Part shown: positions 20,230-32,896 of the stretch, in pieces
How the letters are laid out: each line of letters begins with the position of its first letter
Numbering within the stretch: the first letter of the stretch is position 1
Notes under the pieces: generated by a model
Database searches by the model: none
Told to the model about the DNA's origin: nothing
What the model saw: the letters and a program-made list of their open reading frames with translations, nothing else
Position numbers and translations under genes: made by a program
Source of the DNA: Strigamia acuminata
Taxonomy: Eukaryota; Arthropoda; Chilopoda; Geophilomorpha; Linotaeniidae
NCBI GenBank assembly: GCA_949358305.1
Contig: OX442314.1
Location: 34,529,608-34,593,607 of the forward strand
Reading direction: 5' to 3'
Length of the DNA: 64,000 bases

Positions 20230-22427
20230 ATGGGGAATTCAATCATTAGCGGTCGGCGAAATGACCATCCGATGTTCCACATGCACGCAATCAGAGCACG
20301 AAATGAATTGTTCGAACACTCAGCAGAAGATGCAATTATTGGTTACGAAACACCCCTGTCACACGTGAGTTGTATTCCAGTGTTTTTTCCAAGTACACAC
20401 AATCCTACATTCCCTAGGAAAGCGTATCTGAAGCAGGCGGAAACCTCGAATCACGTTGTCTCAGCATCCAAGAAGTAAACGAGGCCCAACACACGATTCA
20501 TAAAAGCCCATTGGTCAGAGCCACGCCACTTCTAAACAACGCTCAATTATTTCTTGATTTAGACAATTGTGATTTCACTTTACACCTGAAAATGGAAACG
20601 TTGCAAAACTCAGGTGTGCAGTAATCCTAAATACTGTAATTCTGACATTTTTAATGCAATTATGCAATAGGAAGTTGCAAGATTCGTGGAATTGTTAATC
20701 AGTTTGCAAACTTATCGCCGAAAGTTCTGAAGACAAAAAAACACTTTGTGTGTGCTTGCGATCGAAATTTTGCCTTGGCGTTTGCAATAGTCGCGATCCA
20801 CCATGGGTTTTTCCCAACATGCCTCTTACCGGCAACCGTTGGACCGGAAACTTTATCCTCGCTAAAGGTAAGTAATATACGGGGTGTCCGCAAACTGATG
20901 CGCCCACTTGAAATGCGTATACAAAATAAATAGTTAGTGCTGACTGCATCTAGATATTTTTATCTTGTATACAGGGTGCCATGCGTTACTGCGATATCGT
21001 TACTGCGATATCGCGCATTATGAAACATTTAACTCAAGATAACTAAGATAAGTTGGATAGTACTAATTTGATGGTGCTCTACAACTTTGTAATTGGAACT
21101 TTTGCTGTATCTTAAACAGTTTAAAAGTTATAAAGTGAATGACCTTGAATATAACCTTCAAGGACAAATTTGATGACATCATTGGATTGCTCTCACCCAA
21201 CGTCCTATACGATCGCTTCATCCAAGTTGGCCTAGATGCAAATGCTCAGGAAATATTTGGAGGGAACCAGACCTTTAGAACACCCTGTATAAGGACTCGA
21301 TAAGTTCCAATTTTTATCGATCCATCTTAATTGTAATGCAATTTTAATTTTTGAATGGATTGTGGACACCCTGTATAATTTATACACCAGACCATATTAA
21401 ATCAGCGATTAATCAATTAATACACTAATATTAATTGTCACATTCAAAATACATTTACCATCACGGTGTTACCAGAAACTGAACGTAGACCACCGGACAT
21501 TGAACAATAATCCACTCGATGTAATAGTGGAAGAGTACAGTGACGATCCGCTGGTGCATATTCTTTTAGCGTATGAAGATATGGATTTACTGGGAGGTTA
21601 TTCAACGTGAGATTAATTACATTTCAAACTCAAAATATAGACCGTAATGCTAAATCTCAATGCAGACTTGCTCAAGAAATACTAGCTGAGGTGCCCAAAG
21701 TTGATATTGTATTAGTGAGCTGTGGAACCGGCGGATTATTATCGGGCGTAGCTGCAGGATTCAAGTTGAAAAAGTGCAGCTGTCACGTTTATGGCGTTGA
21801 ACCCGAAAACGGTAATCTCCATAAATAAAATAAATAATCATCATGAAATAAATTTCGGTCGAATTGAAAAATTCTTAGCAAGCAACGTGTTTGAAAGCAT
21901 GCGACAAAACAGACCGATGGATTATTCGTTTCGACCCAGCATTGCTACCGGTCTCCAGTCGAATTTCACCGGTAAAAGACCGAAACTATACGTATTTACA
22001 AAAAAATTAATTTAGTGATAAAGTCAGTTAGTGGGAGATTTAGTTTTTTTTTAGTGGAAATCCAAGGAAATTTAGTGGGGTTTTAATTTATGCCCATTCG
22101 ATTAAAAGTCGCGGTTTATAATCCCAAAAATCCACGCCGTACTTAGATAACGAATACTTCCTAGGTCCAATAACTTTAGCTCACTGTCGCCAATTTGTCG
22201 ACGGCATTTTACTGGTATCCGAACAGGAAATCACAACCGCGGTATTAAAACTATTCACCCAAGGATTTGTCGTCGAACCTTCGGGCGCGGCACCATTGGC
22301 CGCTTGTCTAGCCGGCAAAGTTCCAAAATCGAGAGGCAAGGTAGTAGTCGCCATTCTAAGCGGCAGGAATATGAGCACGCGCGAATTTTATCGGCTTCCA
22401 TCTCCGGTAAACAACAGCAGAACATAA
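20230..22427 (+). CDS. Serine racemase / threonine dehydratase-like PLP enzyme, 7 exons
   Basis: Exons 20230-20364, 20418-20613, 20671-20867, 21476-21606, 21666-21811, 21879-21971 and 22165-22427 join in frame with GT-AG borders to 386 residues, close to the family's usual length. The family is fold-type II PLP enzymes that racemise or deaminate serine/threonine. Landmarks: SPLVRATPL, LKMETLQNSG, the PLP-lysine motif SCKIRG (Lys114), LLPATV, the phosphate-binding loop CGTGGLLSG (about 240), and VVEPSGAAPLAACLAGK near the end. Oddities: the usual SxGNH loop reads CDRNF, and LSGGN reads LSGRN. The lysine is kept, so PLP could bind, but substrate handling may differ. Possible poly(A) signal at 22544-22549. 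It ends 135 bp from the stop of convergent PRORP. Intron 3 houses a MITE. Confidence 0.8.
20876..21377. mobile_element. 502-bp MITE in intron 3 of the racemase-like gene
   Basis: Ends TATACGGGGTGTCCGCAA and, inverted, TATACAGGGTGTCCACAA (16 of 18 matching). A second pair, TATACAGGGTGCC (about 20969) and its inverse AACACCCTGTATA (about 21279), lies inside, so one element may be nested in another. The core ACCCTGTATA also occurs in intron 2 of sol (about 28261). Confidence 0.65.
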
Positions 22428-22562
22428 AGAAATGCCGTTTCTTATAATCATCTTTTTTACATATTTTTTTTATCTAGTCTGTAATGGGCGTGACAGTATT
22501 CCCCAAACAAAACATCTAGAGCTATTAGCGTCAAAAATACATAAATAAATTAAATTTTCATG

Positions 22563-24629
22563 TCATTTTTGCCTCTTCTTAAAACACAGCCATTTTTCGG
22601 GAAAACTTGCCGTAGTTGTTAGCGGCTCGTTTTCTGTGGAACAAGGGACGTGAATTGTTGTTTTTGTTCTTTGAGCAGTTATCGCACGTGACTGAGGTGA
22701 CTATCGACGAAAGAAAAAATGTGTTATGATATATTAGGTTTGGATGGTTTGATAATTCCTACTGATAATTGGATTCCCAGCTTGTCATTTTTCGAAACTT
22801 TAATTTGATGACTTCGTTGCCACTTGGAAAACGTGTCCGACAAACGTTCACTCGTTAGACGTAATTTATGATTATGATCGGACATGAAATCATTCGACAC
22901 AAACATCGTTCGAGGTCCACTTGCTAATGCCGCATACAATAGAAATATATCGTCTACTGTACTAAAATAAAATTAAAAAATTAATTTTTTGCTTTGATCT
23001 TCATAAAAAAACATCAGAAATGTTATTGTTTTCAAGGAAAAATTGCATTTTTCACTTAAAGTGCAGCAATTGTGTTGGAAAATTCGTATTTTACACTAAT
23101 ACAAACTTTACACGTGTTTAAATGACACGCAGGAATCATTTTGATGAATAAAAATTAACTTTTCCACCACATTTGCATTGATTGGCCTTACAAAACACGA
23201 CACTAATCTCTGTGTTAGACTTACATATTGGTTGTGAAAAAATAGTGGCCTTGAATTATATGGAACATATCCTCTTTTGGCCATCCACTCATTTGTTTTG
23301 TTCCTACAACGAGCACTTTCTTTTTACAAACTTCGGTAAGGTACTTGACAACACTAGCAAGCTGCAATTAAAAGAAAAACAAAAAGTAATTATTCCTGTT
23401 GTAAAATTTTCTAACAGATCCGTGTTTACCTGTTTAGCTAATGCGGATTCAGTTTTAATAGTTCCGACATAAGCAACATTCAACCCATCCAACACAACAT
23501 CGTAAGGCGCAGTTTTCTTAACAAATTTTATAAACCTCTGCAACTCCTCTGAATTTGTTTTCTCAAACAAATCTTCCTCTTTAATCAAATTCATAACCGC
23601 AGTCTTCAAATTGGCAAAATCTTCGCCCGATAATTCATTCTTTCTCAAGTAATTCCCACAATTGCTGCAAAACCGCCTTAAAAACAAATAAATAAATAAA
23701 TAAATTAATTAACATTCAATTCCAAAAATAAAAAAAAATAATAAAATTATTCACTCGGGCAAAATCGAAACAAAATTCCCGATATAATCCTTCCTCGCCA
23801 AACACAACATCAATTTCGCACTCGAATCCATCGGAATATTCACCTCATTAGACGACAAATAATCAACAAGCTTAAAAACCGTCTTCGTTGTCTCATCCTC
23901 TTCGCATAAATCCAACCACTCACTCACAACCCGATCGCTTAAAACGCCTTTAAAACACCTCAAAACCTCACATCCTAAATCGAACCTCTTGTTTTGAAAT
24001 GCTGCACAAATCAAAGCGTTACGGGCATCGTGCGACGGGTAGCCCTTATTTTTCTCTATCAGTTTCATCAAATCAATTCCATTCCTCCACAGGTGTGTCG
24101 AAGACAGAGCGATAACACACGCATTGAGCACATCTATATTGTGTTCCAACCTCCTGTCGATTAAATCTCGATAAATATTTAATATTGATTCTTCGTCGGA
24201 ACAAATTGAACAAAGTTTGAGAAATGTTATCACAGTTTTTCCATTTGTTTTCACGTTTTTGTGTCGGAGATAGTCCATCAATGATTTCGCGGTGACGATT
24301 TTTTCCCGCGCTAAACATTGTCTCATGATTCGAGAAGGGAATTCGTAGTCGGGGATTACTTTTCGCGTTATCGCCGAGGTCCATTCGGCTTCAGATCGCC
24401 ATTTGTTTGAGTCGATGAATTCGTGGGTTGTTCGGGTCTGGCTCGCCCGCTCGTCCGTTTTAGTCGATGATTGAGAGATGAGCGACGAAAAAGGAAAGAA
24501 AAATATTTTAAATCCTTGACTTGGATGTGGAGATGATATTTTGGGAATAGTTAGGCCTGTGTTTAGTTTATATAGTCGTATGAATTCGGTGGTGTGTCGA
24601 CGACAACAAACCATCTCGGCCGCCGCCAT
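22563..24629 (-). CDS. PRORP: Mitochondrial ribonuclease P catalytic subunit (PRORP/MRPP3), 5 exons
   Basis: Minus-strand exons 24629-23755, 23676-23430, 23361-23225, 22961-22763 and 22700-22563 join in frame to 531 residues, the normal size. Start is the ATG at 24629; the frame upstream opens only through GTG. The N-terminal half is a helical PPR-type region; the C-terminal half is the NYN metallonuclease that cleaves 5' leaders from mitochondrial tRNA precursors. Metal-binding aspartates are in place: DGLNVAY (Asp355), VDDIFLLY (Asp423, Asp424) and SNDFMSDH (Asp444). The zinc site joining the central domain is complete: FCSNCG early, then IHVP and KWLC at the end. All borders are GT-AG. It is head to head with sol (640 bp between start codons) and tail to tail with the racemase-like gene. 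Confidence 0.93.
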
Positions 24630-25269
24630 GCTGCCCAGGATCGCTGTCACTAAAACCAGATTGATAATTTTTGGATTTTATTTTTATTTTTTTTTAAATT
24701 TTTTTTTAAAATCAACAATGCTTTATTTTTTATGTAATTATATTTCAATCAATTTATTACTGCTATAAATAAATACATGCATATTTTTATTTTAAATAGT
24801 AAAAATTTAATAAAGCACATTTTCACAAATTCAATACGGTAGACAGAAAAGGTGGGATGGGATATTTTGTTATTTTTTATTGCTGTTTGCTCGATACAGC
24901 GCCATCTACATCCAATTTCAAGAAAAGCATTTACAACAAATTTTAACAATTTGGTGAAAATTTCTTCAATTTAAAATCTAAATTAGTTGTCTTTTAATTA
25001 TTTCCACCTATTAAAGTGGACTAAACATGGCTGCCAACTCTATTCCACGTACGACGTCATCGTATGAAATCAAGGATGGTTTAACCGTGGCTTTAACGAC
25101 CCAATTTGTAAACCGGGTTGTCATTGGCTCGTCGGATGCTGCATTAACCATTCCACAAACATTTGACGTTTGCTAAAAACCCCCATCCAAATTATGGCGT
25201 CCTGTGTCCATTTCCACAAGTAAATATCAGTCCGCACCATCGATTAACAGCTATTATGAGACGCATAAA
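24630..25269. promoter_or_regulatory. Shared PRORP-sol intergenic region
   Basis: 640 bp between two start codons on opposite strands, so a shared or bidirectional promoter is likely. It holds a T-rich tract (24680-24720), a block homologous to 59625-59820 (GAATTCAATACGG-type sequence: ATTCAATACGGTAGACAGAA), and near 25056 ACGACGTCATCG, a CRE-like dyad close to sol. No TATA box is clear. Confidence 0.45.
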
Positions 25270-28200
25270 ATGGGAACAAATGTATCCACTCTTCAATGGA
25301 AATGCCAACAATGTTCGGCAATAAATTCCACCGAGAAAATCGCGTGCGAATCGTGCGGCGAAGCGGCGCACAACCCAACCACGAATCATGACGAACCAGC
25401 TGTTGTTATTTCGCATTCGCCTCATGTTGACATCGCAACTTCGCCACTCATTGACGCAACCGCGTCGTCCTCCACTTCTCTGCCGTAAGTCCGATCAATT
25501 TACCGTCAAAACAGCGCTATTTTTACATCAAAAACGCATGTGCACGATTGTTATTATTCATTTATTTCACGAAAAATCATTGTTTTGTTTATTATTTGTC
25601 GAAAAAAAGTTGAATAAACACGAAATTCATTCAATAATCTCAATTTTCTTTATTTTTTTGATGGAAAATTCGATTTTTTTGCCGTTTAGAAATTAAATTA
25701 AATTAAATCAAATTAAATACTTTTTCTAGGGGGGTTTGATCGTCGATATCACGTGACAAAAACATTTATTTCCATTCCAAATCAATTCGCCAAACACTTT
25801 CCATGAATATTTCACATGTTTTTATTTCACCCTGCTTGGTTTATTATGATATCAATACCCGCCAGAGCCACCCAACGTCAAAATTATAAACAAAACCAGC
25901 TGACGCTTATAATCGATAAACAAAATGGCCGAAAGGTTTGTTTTGGTTCGCGCTACCGACGTCCCTCTAAAAATCCATTTCCACCTGAATAATTCACACG
26001 AATTAAATCGATAATCACGCTCCACAAAATCCCAAGCAAGTCTTTGAAAAAACACCTAAATCTAATAATTATAATAATTCTTTCTTTCCAAACTAGAAAT
26101 GTAAACCCACCAGACACCGAGATGCCAAACAAAAACGCAGACAACGAAGTCCTCTCTCCCCAAGCGATGAGCTTTTTCCTCGAGCCGTGGCAATGCAGTC
26201 AGTGCACGTACGTGAACCCCGGATGCCTGAGTTCGTGCGCCCTCTGCTACACAATCCGCGACATCGCATCCAGCCACGCGTCCTGGGCCCTCAAGAAGAA
26301 AACCTGCAACTTCAACAAACTCCAAGACGAAATGGACGTCGTCGAAACCTCAACGTACACGAACAACGTCAACAACAACGAGATTAGCGTGCTGCCCGTC
26401 GGTAAAACCGTCTCGGGACGAACCCCGAGCCGCAAGGCCGACCTGGACAAGTGGAAATGCTGCAACTGCGGCTTTCTGAACGTCGAAACGACCAAAGAAT
26501 GCGTCATCTGCACGAGCGTCAAAGTGAGCAAGCCGGAACACGTGCGCCGCGACACGGCGACGACCAACGGGCACTGCGAGTTGATTTCCTCCATGTGCTG
26601 TTCGCCCAAACGCTTCAATCGCATCCGATTCAAGTGGAAGTGCGACAAATGCAAATTCCTCAACGTTCCCGCCGTCGACGAGTGCGTCGTGTGCTCCGAG
26701 AGCCGGGGCGCGCTGGGCGCGCTCAGGAAGGCCAAAGAGCTGTCCACGTCCGAGAGCGAACTCGTCACGTCCGCGCGCAAAATCGTGCAGAAGGAGAGCA
26801 AGTGGGTGTGCACCAAATGCCAGTTTCTCAACATCTTCACTGCCCGCGAGTGCGTCATATGCATGACGAGCTGCCCGCGCCTCGCCAACGGTCACAGCAA
26901 CGACAACGAAGCCGTCGAAGAGAAGTCACCACTGCCAACCAAGGTCAACAGGGACGAGGAGAGGAGCAGGCTCAAGTGGAAGTGCATTTCTTGCCAATTT
27001 CTCAACCTCCCTGTGACGAACGAATGCATTTTGTGCGGCGAGCCGGCCCCGCACTGCCACGAGAGCGACGCCAAAGACAAAAAGGGGGGGTTTGACGCCC
27101 CCCTCACTGTTTTTTCGGACGATAGTGATAATACGTCGAAGCTCGGAAGCGAGAATGGGGAGGAAATCAACGGCGAGAAGCCAGAAAAGTCGAAACTAGT
27201 CAACGGCAAAAGCGATTCTTGTTTGAACAACCCGGGGTTCGTCCGGAGCTCGAATTCCTGCAAGAGGACGCTGTCGGACCCGGACTCGAGGTGCAAGAAC
27301 ACGTTCAAGGTGGCGCTGCAACGCCACAAGTCGAGTTTGGCGAACGGAACGTCTGTGATAGACATCGACGAGGACCTGTGGACGTGCAAAAATTGCTCGT
27401 TTTCGTGCAATCCGCCGTTCTTTCAGACTTGTAACATTTGCGATTCACCGAAGAACGAGCGGAGTCTCATCGACATCGACGCGCACTGCGTGAGGTTCAT
27501 GAAGTCGCAGAAGATCTCGGTCGGGAGAAGGAAGCTGCTTGTTCCGTCGGAGAACAGCTGGACGTGCATCAAGTGCACGTTGGTGAATTGTGAGACGGAG
27601 AACACGTGCAGGGTGTGCGCCGGGTCGAAGCTGAATAGTATAAAGCCGGACGAAGCGGTTAGGGAGAAGGGTTGTTGGATTTGTGCGAAGTGCACGCTGA
27701 AAAATGAGGAAAAGGCAGAGTGCTGTCACGCCTGTCAGGGGGATCCGCCGGCTGATGCGAGTTTGGATTTGGATGAGAAGAAAAGGGATGGAGTTGACGC
27801 TGGTGGTTTGAATTGCGACGGTTCTTGGCAGTGCGCAACTTGCACTTTTCGTAATATGGTTTCGAAGGCGGTTTCCTGCGAAATGTGTGCAAATGCCCGC
27901 AGTCTGATTCCGTTAATGCCGGCATCTCCGCACAGGATTCTGAGGCAGGAGAGCGAGTTGATGGAAGATATACGGCGGTTGGAAGAGTTGCGTGCTAAAG
28001 AGCAGTGGGAGCAGATTGTTAATTTCTGTAAACAGGTAAAAATTGGATTTTGACCGATGAGTGGATTTTGAAATGTGGGCCGACACCGATATCTGTGCCG
28101 ATATAATTTGACTGACCAACGCAAAGAAAAATTTGTGATATAATTTTCCAGACATAAAAATGGCATTCCAAGCTCTGAATAATAATTTTAGTATTAAATC

Positions 28201-31200
28201 CAACAAATTTAATTAGTAACAGAGTAATTACATTTTTAAAATCGTCAGGTTTCTCTGGCGCACCCTGTATATATCTTTAAAAACGTAGCAAAAAATGTCG
28301 TGTGGTTAATAAGTAAATATCGGTATTGGCCATGGAAAAATACATCGGATCCGATGTCGGAAAATTGTGATTGCTGATACCAGTGTCGGTCAAAGTCTAG
28401 TAAAAATTACTTAATTAATAATTGAATCGTTAAAGGCTCCAATTTCAATTTTTTAGAACCACGAATCGTTTATTGATGACTCTTTTCCACCAATCGGACG
28501 ATCTCTATTCTATAGTTCGGTAGAAAATAACGTAGTTCAATGGCTCAGACCACATCAGATTACGTGCGATGCTGGAGAATCGCACATCAAGTGGGCCGTG
28601 TTCAGAACACCATTGCCTTCAGATATATCCCAAGGTTGAGTGCGTTCCACTCAATTACCGGAAGGAATTGAAAAATGTATTTGTATTTGTAGGTATTTTA
28701 GGAAATTGCTGGCTTCTTAGTGCACTGGCAGTTCTCGCCGAAAGGCCCGAGCTTGTTCAGAAAGTTGTAGTAACACGACAAATTTGTCACAAGGGAGCGT
28801 ACCAAGTGCGTTTGTGCAAGGATGGGAGCTGGCAAACGGTGCTTGTCGATGATTTGCTACCGTGCAATAAAACTGGCCATCTTGTTTATTCTAAAGTAAG
28901 TGTTTGCAATAGAAATTATGCGTTGTTTAACTTGTTAATTTCTTTGGATTTCAGGCTAAAAGAAAGCAGTTGTGGGTACCGCTAATAGAAAAGGCTGTGG
29001 CAAAACTTCATGGATGTTACGAGGCTCTGGAATCGGGACGTGCTATTGAGGGATTAGCGACTTTAACCGGAGCTCCGTGCGAAACCATAACATTGCAATG
29101 TACAGAGTTGTTATTGATGTTCTTTTCGTGTTTACATTTTGTTGAAATTTGCAAATGTGAATTTAGAAATATTAATTTTATCTGTTATCTGCTTGTTTTC
29201 ATTAATTTTAATTCTAAATTAAAATTCCAAAACGTTATTTTTTGTTTGATACTTTTTTTTGTTTTGTTTTTGTTTTAAATTAAATTAAAATTAATTTAAA
29301 ACTATTTTTTTTCTACATTTTAAAAAATTTTCTAGCATCTTCTCAATCACAAGATGAAGAACTGGACAAAGATCTGATCTGGGCTCAACTTCTTAGTTCA
29401 CGTGCTGCAAGGTATTTTAAAATTTTACAAGTCAAAATCTGAATTTAAAATTGAAAAATAAAACATTTTTAAAACAGATTTTTAATGGGTGCTTCATGCG
29501 GTGGTGGAAACATGCGAGTGAATGAAGAAGAGTATCACGCCATTGGTTTACGCCCGCGACACGCTTACTCAGTTTTGGATGTCCAAGATATGGAAGGAAT
29601 TAGGTATACTGACAGTATAGACGCATTCATAAAGTCATATTTAACTTAGTATTAGTATTAGTATTAGTACTTAAATGGAAAAATACTAATTCTAGTTCAT
29701 TTTAAATAATTTTAGATTACTTCGTCTTCGGAATCCTTGGGGACACTTTTCGTGGAAAGGAAACTGGTCAGATGAATCATCTCTGTGGACCCAAGAACTA
29801 CAAGAACGCCTGATGGCTCATGGAGCGAATGAAGGAGTGTTTTGGATGTCATTTGAAGATTTCATGAAGTGCTTTAATTTATTTTAACTGTTTGAAGTGG
29901 TGAAATTACATTGGTCATCTTTTGTAGATATTTCGACTGCGTGGATATTTGCAAGATTCGTTCCCACTGGAATGAACTTCGGTTGCAAGGGCAACTTCCA
30001 GCACACGCTTGCAAAGAAAATCAATTAGTTAATTTAATTACGGTGTTGGAACCAACCGAAGCGGAGTTTAGTCTCTTCCAAGAAGGACAAAGGTCGGCTG
30101 TGCAAGGCTGAACAATTTGAAAATATTCATTTTTATTTAAACCAAAAATTTATTTGATCATTTTAATTAATTTCAGAAACTCTGAAAAATCTCAAAGGTC
30201 ACAATTGGATCTGTGCGTGGTCATTTTCCAAGCAACTGAAACTGAACAGCCAAAGATCGGGACACTTGTCCAGCACAGTAAACGACAAGTCCGTGGATTC
30301 GTTGGATGTCATACGATGTTCGAACCGGGAAGTTATTACGTTGTGTGTCTCGCATTTAATCACTGGGGAACTGGTAAAACGATTTAAAAACAAAAAATCC
30401 AATTACCCAACCAAATTTCAACCAAACGTTTTTTCCACAGAGATTAAAAACCCCGAATCATATCCAAAGTGCATTTTTGCAATACATAGTTCAAAACGGC
30501 TATTGGTCGAACAAATTATTCCATACTCCCATTTCATGGCCGACGCGATTATTAATTTAACAGTTGCCAAAGGACAGCGGCATGAGGCGAGCAATACCGG
30601 ATTTCTTCGATTAAGAGCCGCAACAATTGCGAAATTTATTAAATAATAGCCTTTTAATTAGGGTAGCACCGAATATCCGTTTTGCATTCGGTTATTCAGC
30701 CTAAAAACCGAATATTATGTATTCGGCTGAATATCAACCTGTTCTTCGGCCGAATACATAATAATGATAAGATTAAAATTATTTGAATTTTGCAGTGTAA
30801 TCTTTCGCCTTTTACAGGATGCCTACTAATAATTTACACAATATACATGGCCTTTTCGGAGACAACTTCATATTTATAGGTCAAAATTGCATTTTTTATA
30901 CGAAAAAATTCAACTTTTACTTTTAAATTGCAATTATACCTAAAAACATAAATTGTACAATAAAAATTCAATATTAATTTTAAAAATGAAATTTTTGAGG
31001 CAATAATTGCTTTACAGAGACAAAAATTTCATTTCTTAGACAAAAATCGCTAATTTGTTGGCAAAAATTACGTTTTTTCAGCAAAAGGACATTTTAAACT
31101 TAAAAAATTACATTTTTTGGGTAAAAAGAACATTTTTTGAGTAAAAAGAACATTTTTTGGGTAAAAAGAACATTTTTTGGGTAAAAAGAACATTTTTTGG

Positions 31201-32101
31201 GTAAAAAGAACATTTTTTGGGTAAAAAGAACATTTTTTGGGTAAAAAGAACATTTTTTGGGTAAAAAGAACATTTTTTGGGTAAAAAGAACATTTTTTGG
31301 GTAAAAAGAACATTTTTTGGGTAAAAAGAACATTTTTTGGGTAAAAAGAACATTTTTTGGGTAAAAAGAACATTTTTTGGGTAAAAAGAACATTTTAGAA
31401 CATAAAAAGAACATTTTAGAACATAAAAACTGCATTTATTATTATAGATAAAAAGTAAATGGCTTTTTTTCAACATAAAATTTTTTTTTTTTAATATTTG
31501 GATATTCGGACGAATACCGAATATTCAGCCCTGGTATTCCGTTCCAAATATTTGGTATTCGGTTATTCAGCTTTTTGAATGTTCGGTGCAACCCTACTTT
31601 TAATCGATTGAGGCTCTTGATCGAAGAATTATGTTATTATTTTATTAAAACAACGTTGTATTTAACTGTATTTCTTTTAGGGAAGAGAAGGTATGACGGC
31701 TTACTACTTAACGAAAGGTTGGGCAGGACTAGTTGTTATGATTGAAAATCGCCACCCCGACAGATGCATACAAGTAATATGTGATTGTACAGAGAGTTTT
31801 AACGTAGTTTCAACACGAGGCACTTTACGGACTGTGGACAGCGTACCACCACTGCATCGGTACCTTCAGAAATTGGTTAAATTGTTTTCCAATCAAAAGT
31901 TTAATTAATTTTAATTTTTTCAGGCAAGTCATTATCGTGCTGACGCAACTCGAAGGAACCGGTGGTTTTTCGATCTCCCATCGACTAACCCACCGTCTGT
32001 CTTACACGGGCGGTGTGGCAGACTGGGGCCCGCCTGCTACCAACCACCTGCCGCCAATGGACAAAAGTGTGTTTGGTTTACATGCTCCGCGACCTTTATG
32101 A
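25270..32101 (+). CDS. sol: Calpain-15 / small optic lobes, 13 exons, ten RanBP2 zinc fingers
   Basis: Exons 25270-25484, 26097-28035, 28457-28634, 28693-28895, 28955-29099, 29336-29411, 29478-29603, 29716-29868, 29928-30092, 30177-30373, 30441-30586, 31681-31859 and 31924-32101 join in frame to 1299 residues. Residues about 10-670 carry ten W-x-C-x2-C ... C-x2-C RanBP2 fingers, which bind RNA or ubiquitin. A cysteine-protease core follows with the full triad: GNCWLLSAL (Cys783), [13 protein letters not shown] (His947), LRNPWG (Asn967). The C-terminus is the SOL domain ([39 protein letters not shown]). All introns are GT-AG except intron 11, which fits only as GC-AG (GAG|GCGAGC). Exon 2 is unusually long and GC-rich. 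Drosophila sol acts in optic-lobe neuron survival. A poly(A) signal lies at 32571-32576. Confidence 0.95.
28060..28408. mobile_element. MITE-like insertion in sol intron 2
   Basis: The right end CGGTCAAAGTCTAG and the internal words GCCGACACCGATATC and GCCGATAT match the element carried in both arms of the large inverted repeat (about 34467-34570 and 44863-44957). Boundaries on the left are uncertain. Confidence 0.45.
30659..31596. mobile_element. 938-bp hAT-type element in the GC-AG intron of sol
   Basis: Ends TAGGGTAGCACCGAATATCC and, inverted, TAGGGTTGCACCGAACATTC. CTTTTAAT is repeated exactly at 30651-30658 and 31597-31604, an 8-bp target duplication. The termini are rich in CGAATATTCGG-type dyads. 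The middle carries the 20-bp minisatellite. No transposase. Removing it leaves an intron of roughly 150 bp, so the insertion enlarged a short intron. Confidence 0.9.
31110..31400. repeat. 20-bp minisatellite, about 14 units
   Basis: Unit GTAAAAAGAACATTTTTTGG, nearly perfect across 31121-31390. Degenerate half-units (GAACATTTTAGAACATAAAAA) follow. It lies wholly inside the hAT element. Because 20 is not divisible by 3, all three minus-strand frames stay open, giving false repetitive proteins. Confidence 0.95.
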
Positions 32102-32660
32102 CAAGCAGTACCCCTAGGAGGCAGTCCGAGTAAAATTCAGCTACGTCCCAGGGGTTTTTTGAGAATTCCACGTCAGAGGAGTTTGTAAATATGAAATGTA
32201 ATATTCACAATGGTATTTTTGTCTGCCATTTTCCATGTGCCTGTTTTTCCGTTTCTTTGTCACGAGAGGGAATGAGGATGATGATGTGTATTCTTTGAAT
32301 TTGAATTTCTAAATATACCAATGTATAATTCTCAGGGTTATTTAACGCTAATTCTTAAAAATAGTATCTTTCAGTATTAATTAATTAAATTTATTGATGT
32401 CCGTTTTAAAACGAGATGGATTTTATTAAATAATATGTTCCATTTTGCTTTCTACTTAATCAGTTATTATACTCGATTAATATTATTGCCAGATTAAATG
32501 TACCATTTTAAATGTTATCGACTGAATTGAGAAAAACAAAAAAAATAGTTTGTTATTGGTGTGCAGTTGTAATAAATTATTTTACTAGAGATTCCAATGT
32601 CACTGCCCAAAATGGTTAAAAAATGTAAATATATATGTAAATATACTATGTATAAAGTTC
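32102..32660 (+). other. 3' UTR of sol and flank
   Basis: AT-rich sequence after the sol stop with AATAAA at 32571-32576. No further gene is seen. Confidence 0.5.
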
Positions 32661-32896
32661 AATCAATTGGTAGATTTTCATTGCATTGATCACTTCGACA
32701 CCTCAAATCGATTTACACACAAGGACTGTGACCAATTGACCACCAGTTGGCACTGGCAACATTATACAGTGCTTATCAGCAGCTCCCTAACCGAAACGTT
32801 GGAGCTACGTTCCTATTGTAGCCAACAGGAACAGAGGATTCTGCAACGGGTCAGTATATAGATAGCAGAGTCACTAGACGTGCTTTACGAGTTTTG

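Noticed and set aside
26187-27730. Long arginine- or leucine-rich open frames on both strands over sol exon 2
   Set aside because: They are shadows of the GC-rich zinc-finger exon; only the plus frame has conserved fingers.
31110-31400. CRISPR-like regular repeat array
   Set aside because: There are no unique spacers; it is a plain tandem repeat, and the genome is animal.
31068-31476. Three overlapping minus-strand proteins built of [13 protein letters not shown] repeats
   Set aside because: They are translations of a 20-bp minisatellite in all three frames; the period is not a multiple of three and the tract lies in a hAT element inside an intron.
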